A stretch of DNA of 64,000 nt from JAWWOL01 sp963797535 (GTDB lineage: Bacteria; Actinomycetota; Actinomycetes; JAWWOL01): the NCBI GenBank assembly GCA_963797535.1, contig CAWCPQ010000001.1, forward strand, positions 2,666,001 to 2,730,000. The letters are read 5' to 3'. Numbering within the stretch: the first letter of the stretch is position 1; each line of letters begins with the position of its first letter. The notes beneath the pieces are model-generated. The model searched no databases, was not told the DNA's origin, and saw nothing but the letters and a program-made list of their open reading frames with translations. The position numbers and the translations under genes were made by a program. Of the stretch, positions 26,377 to 34,760 are shown one piece after another.

Positions 26377-26403
26377 TCGATTCCGTACAGTGATCACAAT
26401 CGA
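26377..26403. promoter_or_regulatory. Inverted repeat in the giant gene/MerR intergenic region
   Basis: TCGATT at 26377-26382 and AATCGA at 26398-26403 form an inverted repeat with a 15-bp centre that includes GTACAGTGATCAC. It lies between the divergent giant surface-protein gene (start about 26240) and the merR-type gene (start 26425). The placement suits an operator for the MerR regulator. No clear promoter hexamers could be assigned. Confidence 0.35.
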
Positions 26404-26424
26404 CACGCACGGGGGTGCGACAAC

Positions 26425-27060
26425 ATGACAGACCGCGGGGACGAACGGCCCAGCAGCGACGCGTCCGACCGGTGCACGATCGGCCAACTGTCGGAGCAGG
26501 TGGGCATGACCGTCCGGAACATCCGGGCCTACCAGGCGCGCGGGCTGCTCCCACCGCCGATCGTCGACGGTCGGGTCGGCTACTACACCCGGCTGCACCG
26601 CGACCGGCTGACGATGATCCGCCGGTTGCGCGCCGATGGCTTCAACCTGGTCGCGATCTCGGCCCTGCTCACCGGCGTGGTCCCCGTCACCACGCTCGAG
26701 GATGGCTCCGACCCCGGCGGACGACCGCCGGCCAACGACCTGTCCGAGGCGGGTGCGGCAATGCTCGCGCTCGGCGTGCCCGTGGATGCAGTCCTGGCGC
26801 TGCACCGTGTCGTGGACGAGGCCAGCGAGACCGTGGCGGCCGCGTACGGCCGAGTGTTCGACGAGTACATCCGCACGCCGTGGGTCGCGGCCGGCGCTCC
26901 CGCGTCCCGTCGCTACCGCGTCACGGAGGCGGCCGCCGCACTGCCGTCGATCGCCACCGCTGCCGTGGGCGCGACATTGACACCAGCGATGCGCGCCAAC
27001 TTGGCGGCGGCATCCGAGCAGAAAGTGGGCGCCGCCTCGTACCCCGGCACTCAGTCCTGA
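26425..27060 (+). CDS. MerR-family transcriptional regulator
   Basis: This 211-residue protein has a MerR winged-helix DNA-binding domain at residues 17-85 (IGQLSEQVGMTVRNIRAYQA, GYYTRLHRDRLTMIRRLRAD). A helical effector domain without the metal-binding cysteines of MerR/CueR follows, so the signal is probably not a metal. It is divergent from the giant surface-protein gene and is the nearest candidate regulator. Its 3' end overlaps the convergent RidA gene by 10 bp. Confidence 0.87.
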   Translation: MTDRGDERPSSDASDRCTIGQLSEQVGMTVRNIRAYQARGLLPPPIVDGRVGYYTRLHRDRLTMIRRLRADGFNLVAISALLTGVVPVTTLEDGSDPGGRPPANDLSEAGAAMLALGVPVDAVLALHRVVDEASETVAAAYGRVFDEYIRTPWVAAGAPASRRYRVTEAAAALPSIATAAVGATLTPAMRANLAAASEQKVGAASYPGTQS

Positions 27061-27515
27061 GCGACCTCGACGATCAGCTCGACCTCGACCGGTGCGTCCC
27101 GCGGCAGCACCGCGACGCCGACAGCGCTTCGGGCGTGCCGGCCGGCCTCGCCGAAGACCTCGAGCAACAGCTCGCTCGCGCCGTTGACGACCTGCGGCTG
27201 GCCGTGAAAGTCCGGGGCGCTGGCGACAAAGCCGACGACCTTGACTACACGTACGACCCGGTCGAGGTCACCGATCTCGGCCCTGACCGCCGCCAAAGCG
27301 TTCAGCGCGCAGAGCCGGGCGAGGTCGTGGGCGGCCTCGGGGTCGATCTCGGCGCCCACCTTGCCCATCGCAGGGAGCACCCCGTCGACCATCGGCAGCT
27401 GCCCGGCAGTGAAGACCAACGAGCCGGTCCGGACCGTGGGCACGTAGGCGGCCACCGGCCGTACGACCTCCGGCAGTGTCAGTCCCAGCTCGGCCAACCT
27501 CGCCTCGGCCGACAT
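27051..27515 (-). CDS. RidA/YjgF-family protein
   Basis: This encodes 154 residues from ATG 27515. Its Rid-family features are VRTGSLVFTAGQLP, a central LCALNALAAVRAEIGDLDRV helix, and HARSAVGVAVLPRDAPVEVE near the end. Classical RidA deaminates reactive enamines/imines with a conserved Arg. Here the Arg position reads HARSAVG, as in the Rv3678c-type subgroup, so deaminase activity is not certain. It is 2 bp downstream of the DUF4177 gene, as in mycobacteria. Confidence 0.88.
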   Translation of the reverse strand: MSAEARLAELGLTLPEVVRPVAAYVPTVRTGSLVFTAGQLPMVDGVLPAMGKVGAEIDPEAAHDLARLCALNALAAVRAEIGDLDRVVRVVKVVGFVASAPDFHGQPQVVNGASELLLEVFGEAGRHARSAVGVAVLPRDAPVEVELIVEVAQD

Positions 27516-27517
27516 CG

Positions 27518-27676
27518 TCAGTCCTTGGGACGCTTGAGGTAGGCGACCAGCTGGTCCGGCCCACCCGGCCCCGGGATCACCGCGACGAGCTCCCACCCGT
27601 CGATCCCCCAGTTGTCGAGGATCTGCTTGGTCGCGTGTGTCAGCAACGGAACCGTGACGTACTCCCACTTCACCAT
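27518..27676 (-). CDS. DUF4177 small protein
   Basis: This 52-residue protein runs from ATG 27676 and reads MVKWEYVTVPLLTHATKQIL, with WGIDGWELV near its centre. That is the DUF4177 pattern (WEYxxV...LNxxGxxGWELV). The longer frame to 27757 has a basic N-terminus that does not match the family. It is the equivalent of Rv3678A. The function is unknown. Confidence 0.82.
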   Translation of the reverse strand: MVKWEYVTVPLLTHATKQILDNWGIDGWELVAVIPGPGGPDQLVAYLKRPKD

Positions 27677-27714
27677 GGCGGTAAGCCTAGTGCTGCCGGG
27701 CCGTGGGCTGCGTC

Positions 27715-27754
27715 GGTGTGGGAATCGCTCCGCTATCGGAACGCCTCCCACACC
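27715..27754 (-). terminator. Two-tier palindromic hairpin downstream of the whiB gene
   Basis: The outer arms GGTGTGGGA (27715-27723) and TCCCACACC (27746-27754) and the inner arms TCCG (27729-27732) and CGGA (27737-27740) share one centre. They form a hairpin with a symmetric internal loop and a 4-nt loop. It lies 22 bp after the stop of the whiB gene and before the DUF4177 start, so a terminator or attenuating structure is likely. Confidence 0.6.
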
Positions 27755-27776
27755 CATGGCGTGGCTGGGCGCAGGG

Positions 27777-28094
27777 TCAGGCCGACTTGGCCGACTGCTC
27801 CGCAGCGCGACGGCGGATCACCCGGCGGCGCTCCAGCTCGTTGAGGCCACCCCAGATGCCGTGCGGCTCGCGGATCCGGATGGCGTACTCGAGACACGTC
27901 GTCTTGACCGGGCACGACGCGCAGAGCTGGCGGGCCGCATTCTCCCTGGCGTCCTTCTCGGGCTTGCGCTCGAAGTGGCCGGGGGCGAAGAAGTAGGTCG
28001 ACTGGCTGCCCATGCACTGGGCGTCGGCACGCCAGTCCTCGACGTCCACTGACTGGAACGCCGTTTCCATCGGAAACATCCGACCCATTCGCAC
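27777..28094 (-). CDS. WhiB-family iron-sulfur transcription factor
   Basis: This protein has up to 105 residues; GTG 28094 and ATGs at 28088, 28079 and 28070 are possible starts. The four cluster cysteines are visible, the last three as CASCPVKTTC. The first Cys is separated by an unusually long loop (about 31 residues) that includes APGHFERKPEKDARE. The turn GIWGG and a basic tail (ERRRVIRRR) follow. WhiB proteins bind a [4Fe-4S] cluster and usually the principal sigma factor. The subclass is unclear and it is not the WhiB4 of this cluster. A GTTAC direct repeat lies upstream (28163-28179). Confidence 0.88.
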   Translation of the reverse strand: MRMGRMFPMETAFQSVDVEDWRADAQCMGSQSTYFFAPGHFERKPEKDARENAARQLCASCPVKTTCLEYAIRIREPHGIWGGLNELERRRVIRRRAAEQSAKSA

Positions 28095-28257
28095 CGCGTT
28101 ACCCCCTGGCTCTGGCAGCTTGTACGGGGATAGACGCGCGACACGAGGAAAAGGATGCAGCCGGGATTCACTTCGTTACTCATTTGTTACCGAACTGGCC
28201 ACCACGGTCCCGGCATTCGTGGATGACCGGACCGGATCCTGCCCGGATGTCCGTTCC

Positions 28258-29295
28258 TCAGCCCTCGAGGAAGTGCGACGGCGGCTCGGACGGCGGCGGA
28301 GTCGGCACACCGACAGCGACCGCCGACGGCTCGAACGGCGGGATCTCTACATCGGGAACGTCAACCGGAGGGATCTCGACCGGGGGAACGGAAACGTCCT
28401 CGAGCTCGTCGGGCTCCGTGCCCGAAGCCCGAAGCCGGGCGGCTTCGAGCTCAGGCATCTCCACCCCGTCGAGAGCTCCCGAGTCGTCATCGGGCTCGCC
28501 GACCGGGGCAGCAGCCGGTGCCGGCGCGGCCTGCCCGCCGACCGCACGGTCGAAGAAGCGCAGCAGCTCGACCGGGAACGGCATCACCAGGGTGCTGTTC
28601 TTCTCCGCTGCCACCTCCGACACGGTCTGCAGGAGTCGCAGCTGCATCGCCGCCGGGTCGGCGGCCATGAGCCGTGCCGCCTGCGCGAGCTTGCGGGACG
28701 CCTGGAACTCACCGTCGGCGGTGATGACCCGCGCGCGGCGCTCGCGCTCGGCCTCCGCCTGGCGCGACATCGAGCGCTTCATCGACTCCGGCAGCGTGAC
28801 GTCCTTGATCTCGACCCGCTCGATCCGTACGCCCCACGGGCCCTCGGTCGGCGCGTCCAGCTCGTCACGCAGGATGCTGTTGATCCGCTCGCGCTCGCCC
28901 AGCAGCTCGTCCATCTCGCTGCGGCCGATCACGGAGCGCAGGGAGGTCTGGGCGACCTGGGACACGGCGTACTGATAGTTCTGCACGTTGACCGTCGCCT
29001 TGATCGGGTCGATCACGCGGAAGTAGACAACGGCGTCGACCCGTACCGAGATGTTGTCCTTGGTGATGCCCTCCTGGGCCGGTACGCCCATCGCGATGAT
29101 CTGCATGTTGACCTTGACCACCCGGTCGAACAGCGGGTTGACCAGGTTGAGCCCCGGCTCGATCGGCTCGCGCACCTTGCCGAGACGGAAAACCACGCCG
29201 CGCTCGTACTGCTGGATCACCCGCAAACCCCGCGCGACGAACGTTCCCCCAGCCAGCAAGACCAGGGCCCCCACCACGATTCCAGCGGCTTCCAT
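28258..29295 (-). CDS. SPFH/Band-7 (stomatin-like) membrane protein
   Basis: This encodes 345 residues from ATG 29295, preferred over GTG 29304 because GGGGAG lies 8 nt before it. One N-terminal hydrophobic segment is followed by the SPFH domain (IQQYERGVVFRLGKVR, DPIKATVNVQNYQYAVSQVA, VEIKDVTLPE). A helical segment with MSRQAEAERERRARVI and an acidic Pro/Val-rich tail follow. Stomatin-like proteins scaffold membrane microdomains. No NfeD partner gene is adjacent. It is divergent from the ArsA-type ATPases. Confidence 0.88.
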   Translation of the reverse strand: MEAAGIVVGALVLLAGGTFVARGLRVIQQYERGVVFRLGKVREPIEPGLNLVNPLFDRVVKVNMQIIAMGVPAQEGITKDNISVRVDAVVYFRVIDPIKATVNVQNYQYAVSQVAQTSLRSVIGRSEMDELLGERERINSILRDELDAPTEGPWGVRIERVEIKDVTLPESMKRSMSRQAEAERERRARVITADGEFQASRKLAQAARLMAADPAAMQLRLLQTVSEVAAEKNSTLVMPFPVELLRFFDRAVGGQAAPAPAAAPVGEPDDDSGALDGVEMPELEAARLRASGTEPDELEDVSVPPVEIPPVDVPDVEIPPFEPSAVAVGVPTPPPSEPPSHFLEG

Positions 29296-29411
29296 CGCTT
29301 CCACTCCCCTCGACGCCGACCGCGGGCAGCCGACTCACCCACAGTCTCCCCCTGCTCGCCTCCGAAAACACCGACCAGCGCTTGCGGCGCGCGGCCGGTA
29401 GCCTCGCAGGG

Positions 29412-30392
29412 GTGACCGCGGACTTCGCTGGAGTACGGCTCCACGTCGTGACCGGCAAGGGTGGTACGGGCAAGACGACGATCGCCGCCGCCCTCGCTCT
29501 GGCCCTGGCCGGCAACGGCCGCAACGTGCTGCTGATCGAGGTCGAGGGCCGGCAGGGGATCGCGCAGGTCTTCGACATCCCGGCGCTGCCGTACGAGGAA
29601 CGGCAGGTGGCCAGGGTCGATGGAGGCGGCAGCGTGCATGCGCTGGCGATCGACCCGGACGCCGCGCTGATCGAGTACCTCCAGCTCTACTACGGCCTGG
29701 GCCGGGCCGGCGCGGCGATGCGCAAGCTCGGCGCCATCGACTTCGCGACGACCATCGCTCCCGGCATGCGCGACGTCCTGCTCACCGGCAAGGTCAAGGA
29801 AGCCGTCGCTCGCCGCAAGGACGGCCATCTCGTCTACGACGCGGTGGTGATGGACGCTCCGCCGACCGGGCGGATCACCAAGTTCCTCAACGTCACCAAC
29901 GAGGTGCAGGGACTGGCCAAGGTCGGCCCGATCCACCAGCACGCGCAGAGCGTCATGCGGCTGCTGCGCTCGGACGAGACCGCCGTACATCTGGTGACGC
30001 TGCTCGAGGAGATGCCGGTCCAGGAGACCGTCGACGGCATCGCGGAGCTGACCGCGGCCGGGCTGCCCGTCGGCGGGGTGGTGGTCAATCTCGTACGGGA
30101 ACCGCTGCTCGCACCGGCCGACCTGGCTGCTGCGCTCGGCGGTCGCCTCGACACGGCGGAGCTGGCGGCGTCGTTCAAGAGCGCCGGCCTGGACCTGACC
30201 CCCGACACCGTCGACGCGCTGGTCAAGGACGCGGCCGAGCACGCCCTTCGGGTCGGCCTCGAGGACTCGCAGCGCGACGAGCTGTCCCGGCTGGGTCGGC
30301 CGATGTACGAGCTGCCGCAGATCAACGCGGCGATCGAGCTCGGCGACCTCTACTCCCTCGCCGACCTGCTGGCCGACCAGGGGCTCGCATGA
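29412..30392 (+). CDS. ArsA/GET3-family anion-transporting ATPase, first of a pair
   Basis: This encodes 326 residues from GTG 29412. The deviant Walker A (GKGGTGKTT) characterises the SIMIBI ArsA/MinD-like class, and the switch II-type DAPPTGR lies mid-protein. No arsenite-binding cysteine cluster is evident, so a true arsenite pump is unlikely. It corresponds to one of the adjacent Rv3679/Rv3680 ATPases of mycobacteria, a paired system linked to tolerance of toxic metabolic products. It overlaps the second ATPase by ATGA. Confidence 0.88.
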   Translation: MTADFAGVRLHVVTGKGGTGKTTIAAALALALAGNGRNVLLIEVEGRQGIAQVFDIPALPYEERQVARVDGGGSVHALAIDPDAALIEYLQLYYGLGRAGAAMRKLGAIDFATTIAPGMRDVLLTGKVKEAVARRKDGHLVYDAVVMDAPPTGRITKFLNVTNEVQGLAKVGPIHQHAQSVMRLLRSDETAVHLVTLLEEMPVQETVDGIAELTAAGLPVGGVVVNLVREPLLAPADLAAALGGRLDTAELAASFKSAGLDLTPDTVDALVKDAAEHALRVGLEDSQRDELSRLGRPMYELPQINAAIELGDLYSLADLLADQGLA

Positions 30393-31516
30393 GGACCTTC
30401 GACGTCGACGCGCTGCTGGGCAGCTCCGGCATCATCGTCTGCTGCGGCTCAGGCGGGGTGGGCAAGACCACCACGGCGGCGGCGCTCGGGCTCCGGGCGG
30501 CCGAGCTGGGCCGCCGTACCGTCGTCCTGACCATCGACCCGGCCCGGCGGCTGGCGCAGTCAATGGGGCTGACCGAGCTGGACAACACCCCGCGCCGGGT
30601 CGTCGGCATCGACGAGTCCGCCGGCGGCGAGCTGCACGCGATGATGCTCGACATGAAGCGGACGTTCGACGACATCGTCGTGACGCACTCGGAGCCGGAC
30701 AAGGCGGAGCAGATCCTGGCCAACCCGTTCTACGTGGCGATGTCGTCGAGCTTTTCCGGCACGCAGGAATACATGGCCATGGAGAAGCTGGGGCAGCTCA
30801 AGGCCAGTGGCACGTGGGACCTGATCATCGTCGACACGCCCCCCACTCGGTCGGCGTTGGACTTCCTCGACGCGCCCCGCCGGATGGCGTCGTTCCTCGA
30901 CGGGCGGCTGATCCGGCTGCTCGTGGCGCCGGCCAAGGCGGGCGGGCGGGCCTACGTCCGGGTCGTTCAGGCCGGAGTCGGCGTCATCACCGGCGTGCTC
31001 TCGCGGGTGCTCGGCGCCCAGCTGCTGCGCGACCTGGGCAGCTTCGTCGGCGCTCTGGAGACGATGTTCGGCGGCTTCCGGGAGCGGGCCGACCGCACGT
31101 ACACCCTGCTCAAGGAGCCGGGTACGGCCTTCGTGGTCGTCGCCGCCCCCGAGCGGGACGCGCTGCGGGAGGCTGCCTACTTCGCCGACCGGCTCGCAGC
31201 GGAGTCGATGCCGCTGGCCGGGCTCGTCCTCAACCGGGTGCACTCCTCGCGAGCGCCGGGACTGAGTCGGGAACAGGCGGTCGCCGCTGCGGAGCATCTG
31301 GAGGACAGCGGCAACAGTGCCGACCGCACGGCCGCCGGGGTCCTGCGCCTGCACGCCGAACGGGTGTCGCTGGCCGACCGGGAACGACGGCTGAGGGACG
31401 GATTCACCGCGGCGCACAAGGCTGTGGCGCTGGTCGAGGCGTCAGCGCTGGCCGGGGACGTGCACGATCTGGACGGCCTTCGGGCCGTGGGCCACGACCT
31501 GGGGTCGAAAACCTGA
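30389..31516 (+). CDS. ArsA/GET3-family anion-transporting ATPase, second of a pair
   Basis: This 375-residue paralogue of the preceding gene is translationally coupled to it. Its deviant Walker A is GSGGVGKTT, with IDPARRLAQS (ArsA family A-loop region) and VDTPPTRSALDFL for switch II. ADP/ATP-dependent heterodimerisation with the first protein is expected from the mycobacterial pair. The gene ends just before the convergent whiB4-like gene. Confidence 0.88.
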   Translation: MRTFDVDALLGSSGIIVCCGSGGVGKTTTAAALGLRAAELGRRTVVLTIDPARRLAQSMGLTELDNTPRRVVGIDESAGGELHAMMLDMKRTFDDIVVTHSEPDKAEQILANPFYVAMSSSFSGTQEYMAMEKLGQLKASGTWDLIIVDTPPTRSALDFLDAPRRMASFLDGRLIRLLVAPAKAGGRAYVRVVQAGVGVITGVLSRVLGAQLLRDLGSFVGALETMFGGFRERADRTYTLLKEPGTAFVVVAAPERDALREAAYFADRLAAESMPLAGLVLNRVHSSRAPGLSREQAVAAAEHLEDSGNSADRTAAGVLRLHAERVSLADRERRLRDGFTAAHKAVALVEASALAGDVHDLDGLRAVGHDLGSKT

Positions 31517-31524
31517 GCGAGTGC

Positions 31525-31866
31525 TCAGCCGGCCACGGGATAGACAGCAGCGGCCTCGTAAGCGGAACGGCGCTCGTGCTCGGCCCGAGCAGCCTCGAGC
31601 AGGCGGCGCCACGAGGTGACGTTGGGACGACGACGCAGCAGGGCGCGACGCTCGCGCTCCGTCATGCCGCCCCAGACACCGAACTCGACCTTGTTGTCCA
31701 GGGAGTCAGCGAGGCACTCGGTGCGCACCGGGCAGCCCTGGCACACGGCCTTGGCGCGGTTCTGCGCGGCGCCCTGGACGAAGAGCTGGTCGGGGTCGCC
31801 GTTTTGACAGGCTCCCGCCGTGGTCCAGTCCCGGCTCCATGCTTTCGCTGCTGCGATGGTCCGCAT
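31525..31866 (-). CDS. whiB4: WhiB4/WblA-type iron-sulfur regulator
   Basis: This encodes 113 residues from ATG 31866, chosen for its GAGAGG ribosome-binding site 8 nt upstream; ATG 31905 and TTG 31929 are alternatives in the same frame. The cluster ligands are a Cys in GACQNGDP and the group CQGCPVRTEC. The segment DNKVEFGVWGGMTERERRAL is diagnostic of the WhiB4 (WblA in Streptomyces) class. WhiB4 senses redox state and WblA controls development. Its place opposite ponA2 matches Rv3681c-Rv3682. Confidence 0.92.
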   Translation of the reverse strand: MRTIAAAKAWSRDWTTAGACQNGDPDQLFVQGAAQNRAKAVCQGCPVRTECLADSLDNKVEFGVWGGMTERERRALLRRRPNVTSWRRLLEAARAEHERRSAYEAAAVYPVAG

Positions 31867-32226
31867 CACACGTACCTCTCGGTCAATTCGCCCCGTCTGG
31901 GTCATTTCGACCCCTTCGGACCGGGGCAAATGTAACTGTCGCGATCCTTATGATAACGGTACGAAGTTGACGCCACTGCCGACAGCCCCCACAAGGTCCA
32001 TCTTTGGCATAGTCCGAAAGGGTCATTCGGGCGGTTTGACCTAGTGCTTCCGGTACGCCACGGGCGCGGGCCACGCCTGCGCAGCGTGTCGAACTTGCAC
32101 CACAACGTGGTGATCCGGACGTACCCTCGACAGGCGACCTTGTCGCCGCCGGTCCTTTCGACCGGATCCGCCCGCAGCGCAGCCCCCTGCGCCGCACGTC
32201 CCCGACCCTCGAGGATCCGGCCTTTC
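31867..32226. promoter_or_regulatory. Divergent whiB4-ponA2 intergenic region (360 bp), no gene seen
   Basis: No convincing ORF is present. On the minus strand TATCAT (31955-31950) is a fair -10 for whiB4, but no matching -35 is clear. Short inverted repeats are CACCAC/GTGGTG (about 32099-32113) and GGCGAC/GTCGCC close to ponA2. The ponA2 ATG at 32227 lacks a clear Shine-Dalgarno. The AT-rich patch around 31930-31965 is the likely core of the whiB4 promoter. Confidence 0.4.
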
Positions 32227-34710
32227 ATGCCGAGTCAGAACACCGTGAGACCCGCGGCTTCCCCGTCCCTCTGGCGCCACGTCGCTTTCGTGCGCCCGCT
32301 GGTGACCATGGTGGTCGTGTCGGTCCTTGCCGGTGTCCTGGTCGCAGCGATCGCGTTCCCGGTCGTCGCTGGCCTCGGCGTGGTGGTCAAGAAGGGCGCC
32401 TCGGACTGGGCCAGCCTGCCGACCAGCCTCAAGCAGTCGGCGCTGCCAGTGCCCAGCAAGATCCTGGCCTCCGACGGCTCCCTGCTCGGCGAGTTCTACT
32501 TCCAGAACCGGGTCCCGGTCACCTTCGAGCAGATCCCGACCGTCACCAAGCAGGCTCTGCTGGCGATCGAGGACTCGCGGTTCTACAGCCACCACGGCGT
32601 CGACTTCAAAGGCAGCCTGCGCGCCCTCGTGTCCAACCTGCACGGTGACAGCCTGCAAGGTGGCTCGACGCTGACCCAGCAGTACGTCAAGAACATGTTG
32701 TTGTACGACGCCGCCGACTCCGCGCAAGCCGCCAAGGCGAACGAGACCACGCTCAGCCGCAAGATCCGGGAGGCGCGCTACGCGCTGACGCTGGACCGCA
32801 CCATGTCCAAGGACGACATCCTCACCGGCTACTTCAACATCGCCTACTTCGGGGAGCGCTCGTACGGGATCGGCGCCGCGGCGGAGCACTACTTCGGCGT
32901 ACCGGTGAGCCAGCTCACCCTCGACCAGTCGGCGATGCTCGTGGGCATCGTGCAGAACCCGTCGGCGCACGACCCGGTGCGGCACCCCACCAACTCCCGC
33001 AATCGGCGCGACACGGTCCTCAAGCGCATGGTGACGGTCGGTTTCATCAAGCAGGCGGACGAGAAGAAGGCAGCTGCCCAGCCGCTGCGGCTGCACGTGA
33101 CCAAGCAGACGGACGGCTGCCAGGCCGGCAAGGCGCCGTACTTCTGCGACTGGGTGGTGGCCTCGCTCGAGTCCGACCCGGCCTTCGGCGCCACCAAGCA
33201 GGCGCGGACCGACCGGCTGTTCAAGGGCGGCCTGACCATCCGCACCACCCTGAACTGGAAGGCCGAGCACGCGGCCGAGGCTGCCCTGGCAGCGCGGCTG
33301 CCAGCCAGCAGGAAGCGCAACCCCCGCGGCATTGCCGGAGCCACGGTTGTCGTCGACCCCAAGACCGGGGCCGTGCTCGCGATGACGGCCAACCAGCCCT
33401 GGGGCTACAAGAAGGGCGAGAACCTCAACCCGTACGCGACCGGTGCCAGCTCCGGCTTCCAGGGCGGCTCCACGTTCAAGCTGTTCACGATGGTCGCCGC
33501 GCTCGAGGCCGGGGTGCCGACCAGCCAGACCTTCAACTCGCCGCAGACCTACTACTCGACGATCTACCGCGGCTACACCAAGGCTCACGGCGGCGTCAGA
33601 AACTCCGGTGACAGCGAGGCCGGTTTCTTCAACATGACGCAGGCGACTGCGTTCTCGGTCAACACCTATTTCGTCCAGCTCGAGGAAAAGGTCGGCGTAC
33701 CAGCGGTGGCAGCGGCCGCGCGCTCCATGGGCGTCAACCCCCAGCTGTTCGACAAGGACCCCGTCGCACCGGATGAGGGCAGCTTCACCCTGGGCACCCG
33801 TGAGGTCTCGCCGCTGGAGATGGCCGGGGCCTACGCGACCCTGGCGGCGCACGGCAAGCACTGCACGCCCTACTCGTTGCAGGCCGCCGTCGACGCCGAC
33901 GGCAGGTCCCTGCCGGTCGAGGGCCCGCACTGCGCACAGGTCATGAGCCGGACCATCGCCGACACCGCCACCGAGCTGCTGACCCACGTCATCACCGACC
34001 CCGGCGCCACTGGTCACAAGAACGGTGACATCGGCCGGCCGGCGGCCGGCAAGACCGGTACGACCAACAGCTACGGCGCCGCCTGGTTCGACGGGTTCAC
34101 CCCCGACCTGGCGACGTCGGTCTGGATCGGCGACCCGGCAGGGCCCAACCACCGCGGCGGCCTCGTCAACCTCAATATCGACGGGCACGTGTGGGACCGG
34201 ATGTTCGGTGGCGACCTGCCCACGATGATCTGGCACGACATCATGACCGCTGCGCTGGTCGGCGTACCGCCCACGCCGTTCGTCGGGACCCTGACCGGCC
34301 CCAACCAGCAGACCAACACGTACGTGATGGTGCCGCAGGTGGTGGGCAAGTCCAGCTCGGACGCGTCCGCGACGCTCAACACGCTCGGCCTGGTGGCACA
34401 GTTCGCGGCCACGTCGGTGCCGTCAGCACAGCCCGCGGGACAGGTGCTCTCGTCCTCGCCCGGCTACGGCGCCAAGGTCCCGTCCGGCTCGACGGTCCTG
34501 CTCACCGTGAGCAGCGGCATCCCTGCGACGCCCAGCCCGACGCCGTCACCGACGCCGACGCCGAGCAAGTCCTCGCCGGCGCCGACGAGCACGCCACCCA
34601 AGGGCAAGGGCGGCGGCAAGAGCCCCGTCCCCCCGACCAACCCGACCAGTCACGCTCCCGCGCCGCCCACCGTGGCGCCCACCTCCAAGCACCACCCCGG
34701 CAAACACTGA
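32227..34710 (+). CDS. ponA2: Bifunctional penicillin-binding protein (GT51 + transpeptidase + PASTA)
   Basis: This 827-residue protein has one N-terminal membrane anchor. A GT51 glycosyltransferase domain follows (EDSRFYSHHGVD with the catalytic Glu, GGSTLTQQYVKN). The transpeptidase domain has SxxK in GGSTFKLF, SVN in AFSVNTYF and AGKTGTTN. One PASTA domain (about residues 700-765, VPQVVGKSSSDASATLNTLG) and a low-complexity Pro/Ser/Lys tail end the protein. It polymerises and cross-links peptidoglycan. Domain order and position opposite whiB4 match Rv3682 PonA2. Confidence 0.94.
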   Translation: MPSQNTVRPAASPSLWRHVAFVRPLVTMVVVSVLAGVLVAAIAFPVVAGLGVVVKKGASDWASLPTSLKQSALPVPSKILASDGSLLGEFYFQNRVPVTFEQIPTVTKQALLAIEDSRFYSHHGVDFKGSLRALVSNLHGDSLQGGSTLTQQYVKNMLLYDAADSAQAAKANETTLSRKIREARYALTLDRTMSKDDILTGYFNIAYFGERSYGIGAAAEHYFGVPVSQLTLDQSAMLVGIVQNPSAHDPVRHPTNSRNRRDTVLKRMVTVGFIKQADEKKAAAQPLRLHVTKQTDGCQAGKAPYFCDWVVASLESDPAFGATKQARTDRLFKGGLTIRTTLNWKAEHAAEAALAARLPASRKRNPRGIAGATVVVDPKTGAVLAMTANQPWGYKKGENLNPYATGASSGFQGGSTFKLFTMVAALEAGVPTSQTFNSPQTYYSTIYRGYTKAHGGVRNSGDSEAGFFNMTQATAFSVNTYFVQLEEKVGVPAVAAAARSMGVNPQLFDKDPVAPDEGSFTLGTREVSPLEMAGAYATLAAHGKHCTPYSLQAAVDADGRSLPVEGPHCAQVMSRTIADTATELLTHVITDPGATGHKNGDIGRPAAGKTGTTNSYGAAWFDGFTPDLATSVWIGDPAGPNHRGGLVNLNIDGHVWDRMFGGDLPTMIWHDIMTAALVGVPPTPFVGTLTGPNQQTNTYVMVPQVVGKSSSDASATLNTLGLVAQFAATSVPSAQPAGQVLSSSPGYGAKVPSGSTVLLTVSSGIPATPSPTPSPTPTPSKSSPAPTSTPPKGKGGGKSPVPPTNPTSHAPAPPTVAPTSKHHPGKH

Positions 34711-34760
34711 CGGCCGGCCGCTGGGGCGGCTGACCGGATGCGCTTCCCGGGGATGACACG

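Noticed and set aside
23157..26393. Open frame of 1,078 codons on the plus strand opposite the giant surface-protein gene
   Set aside because: The product is Arg/Gly-rich, matches no fold, and arises because high-GC, repetitive coding DNA lacks stops on the other strand. The minus strand has clear protein repeats, a signal peptide and a sorting signal.
28258..29295. Prohibitin/flotillin-NfeD operon
   Set aside because: The SPFH domain is clear but no NfeD-like partner gene lies on either side.
32041..34236. Open frame of 731 codons opposite ponA2
   Set aside because: PonA2 has all catalytic motifs on the plus strand; the opposite frame is a composition artefact.
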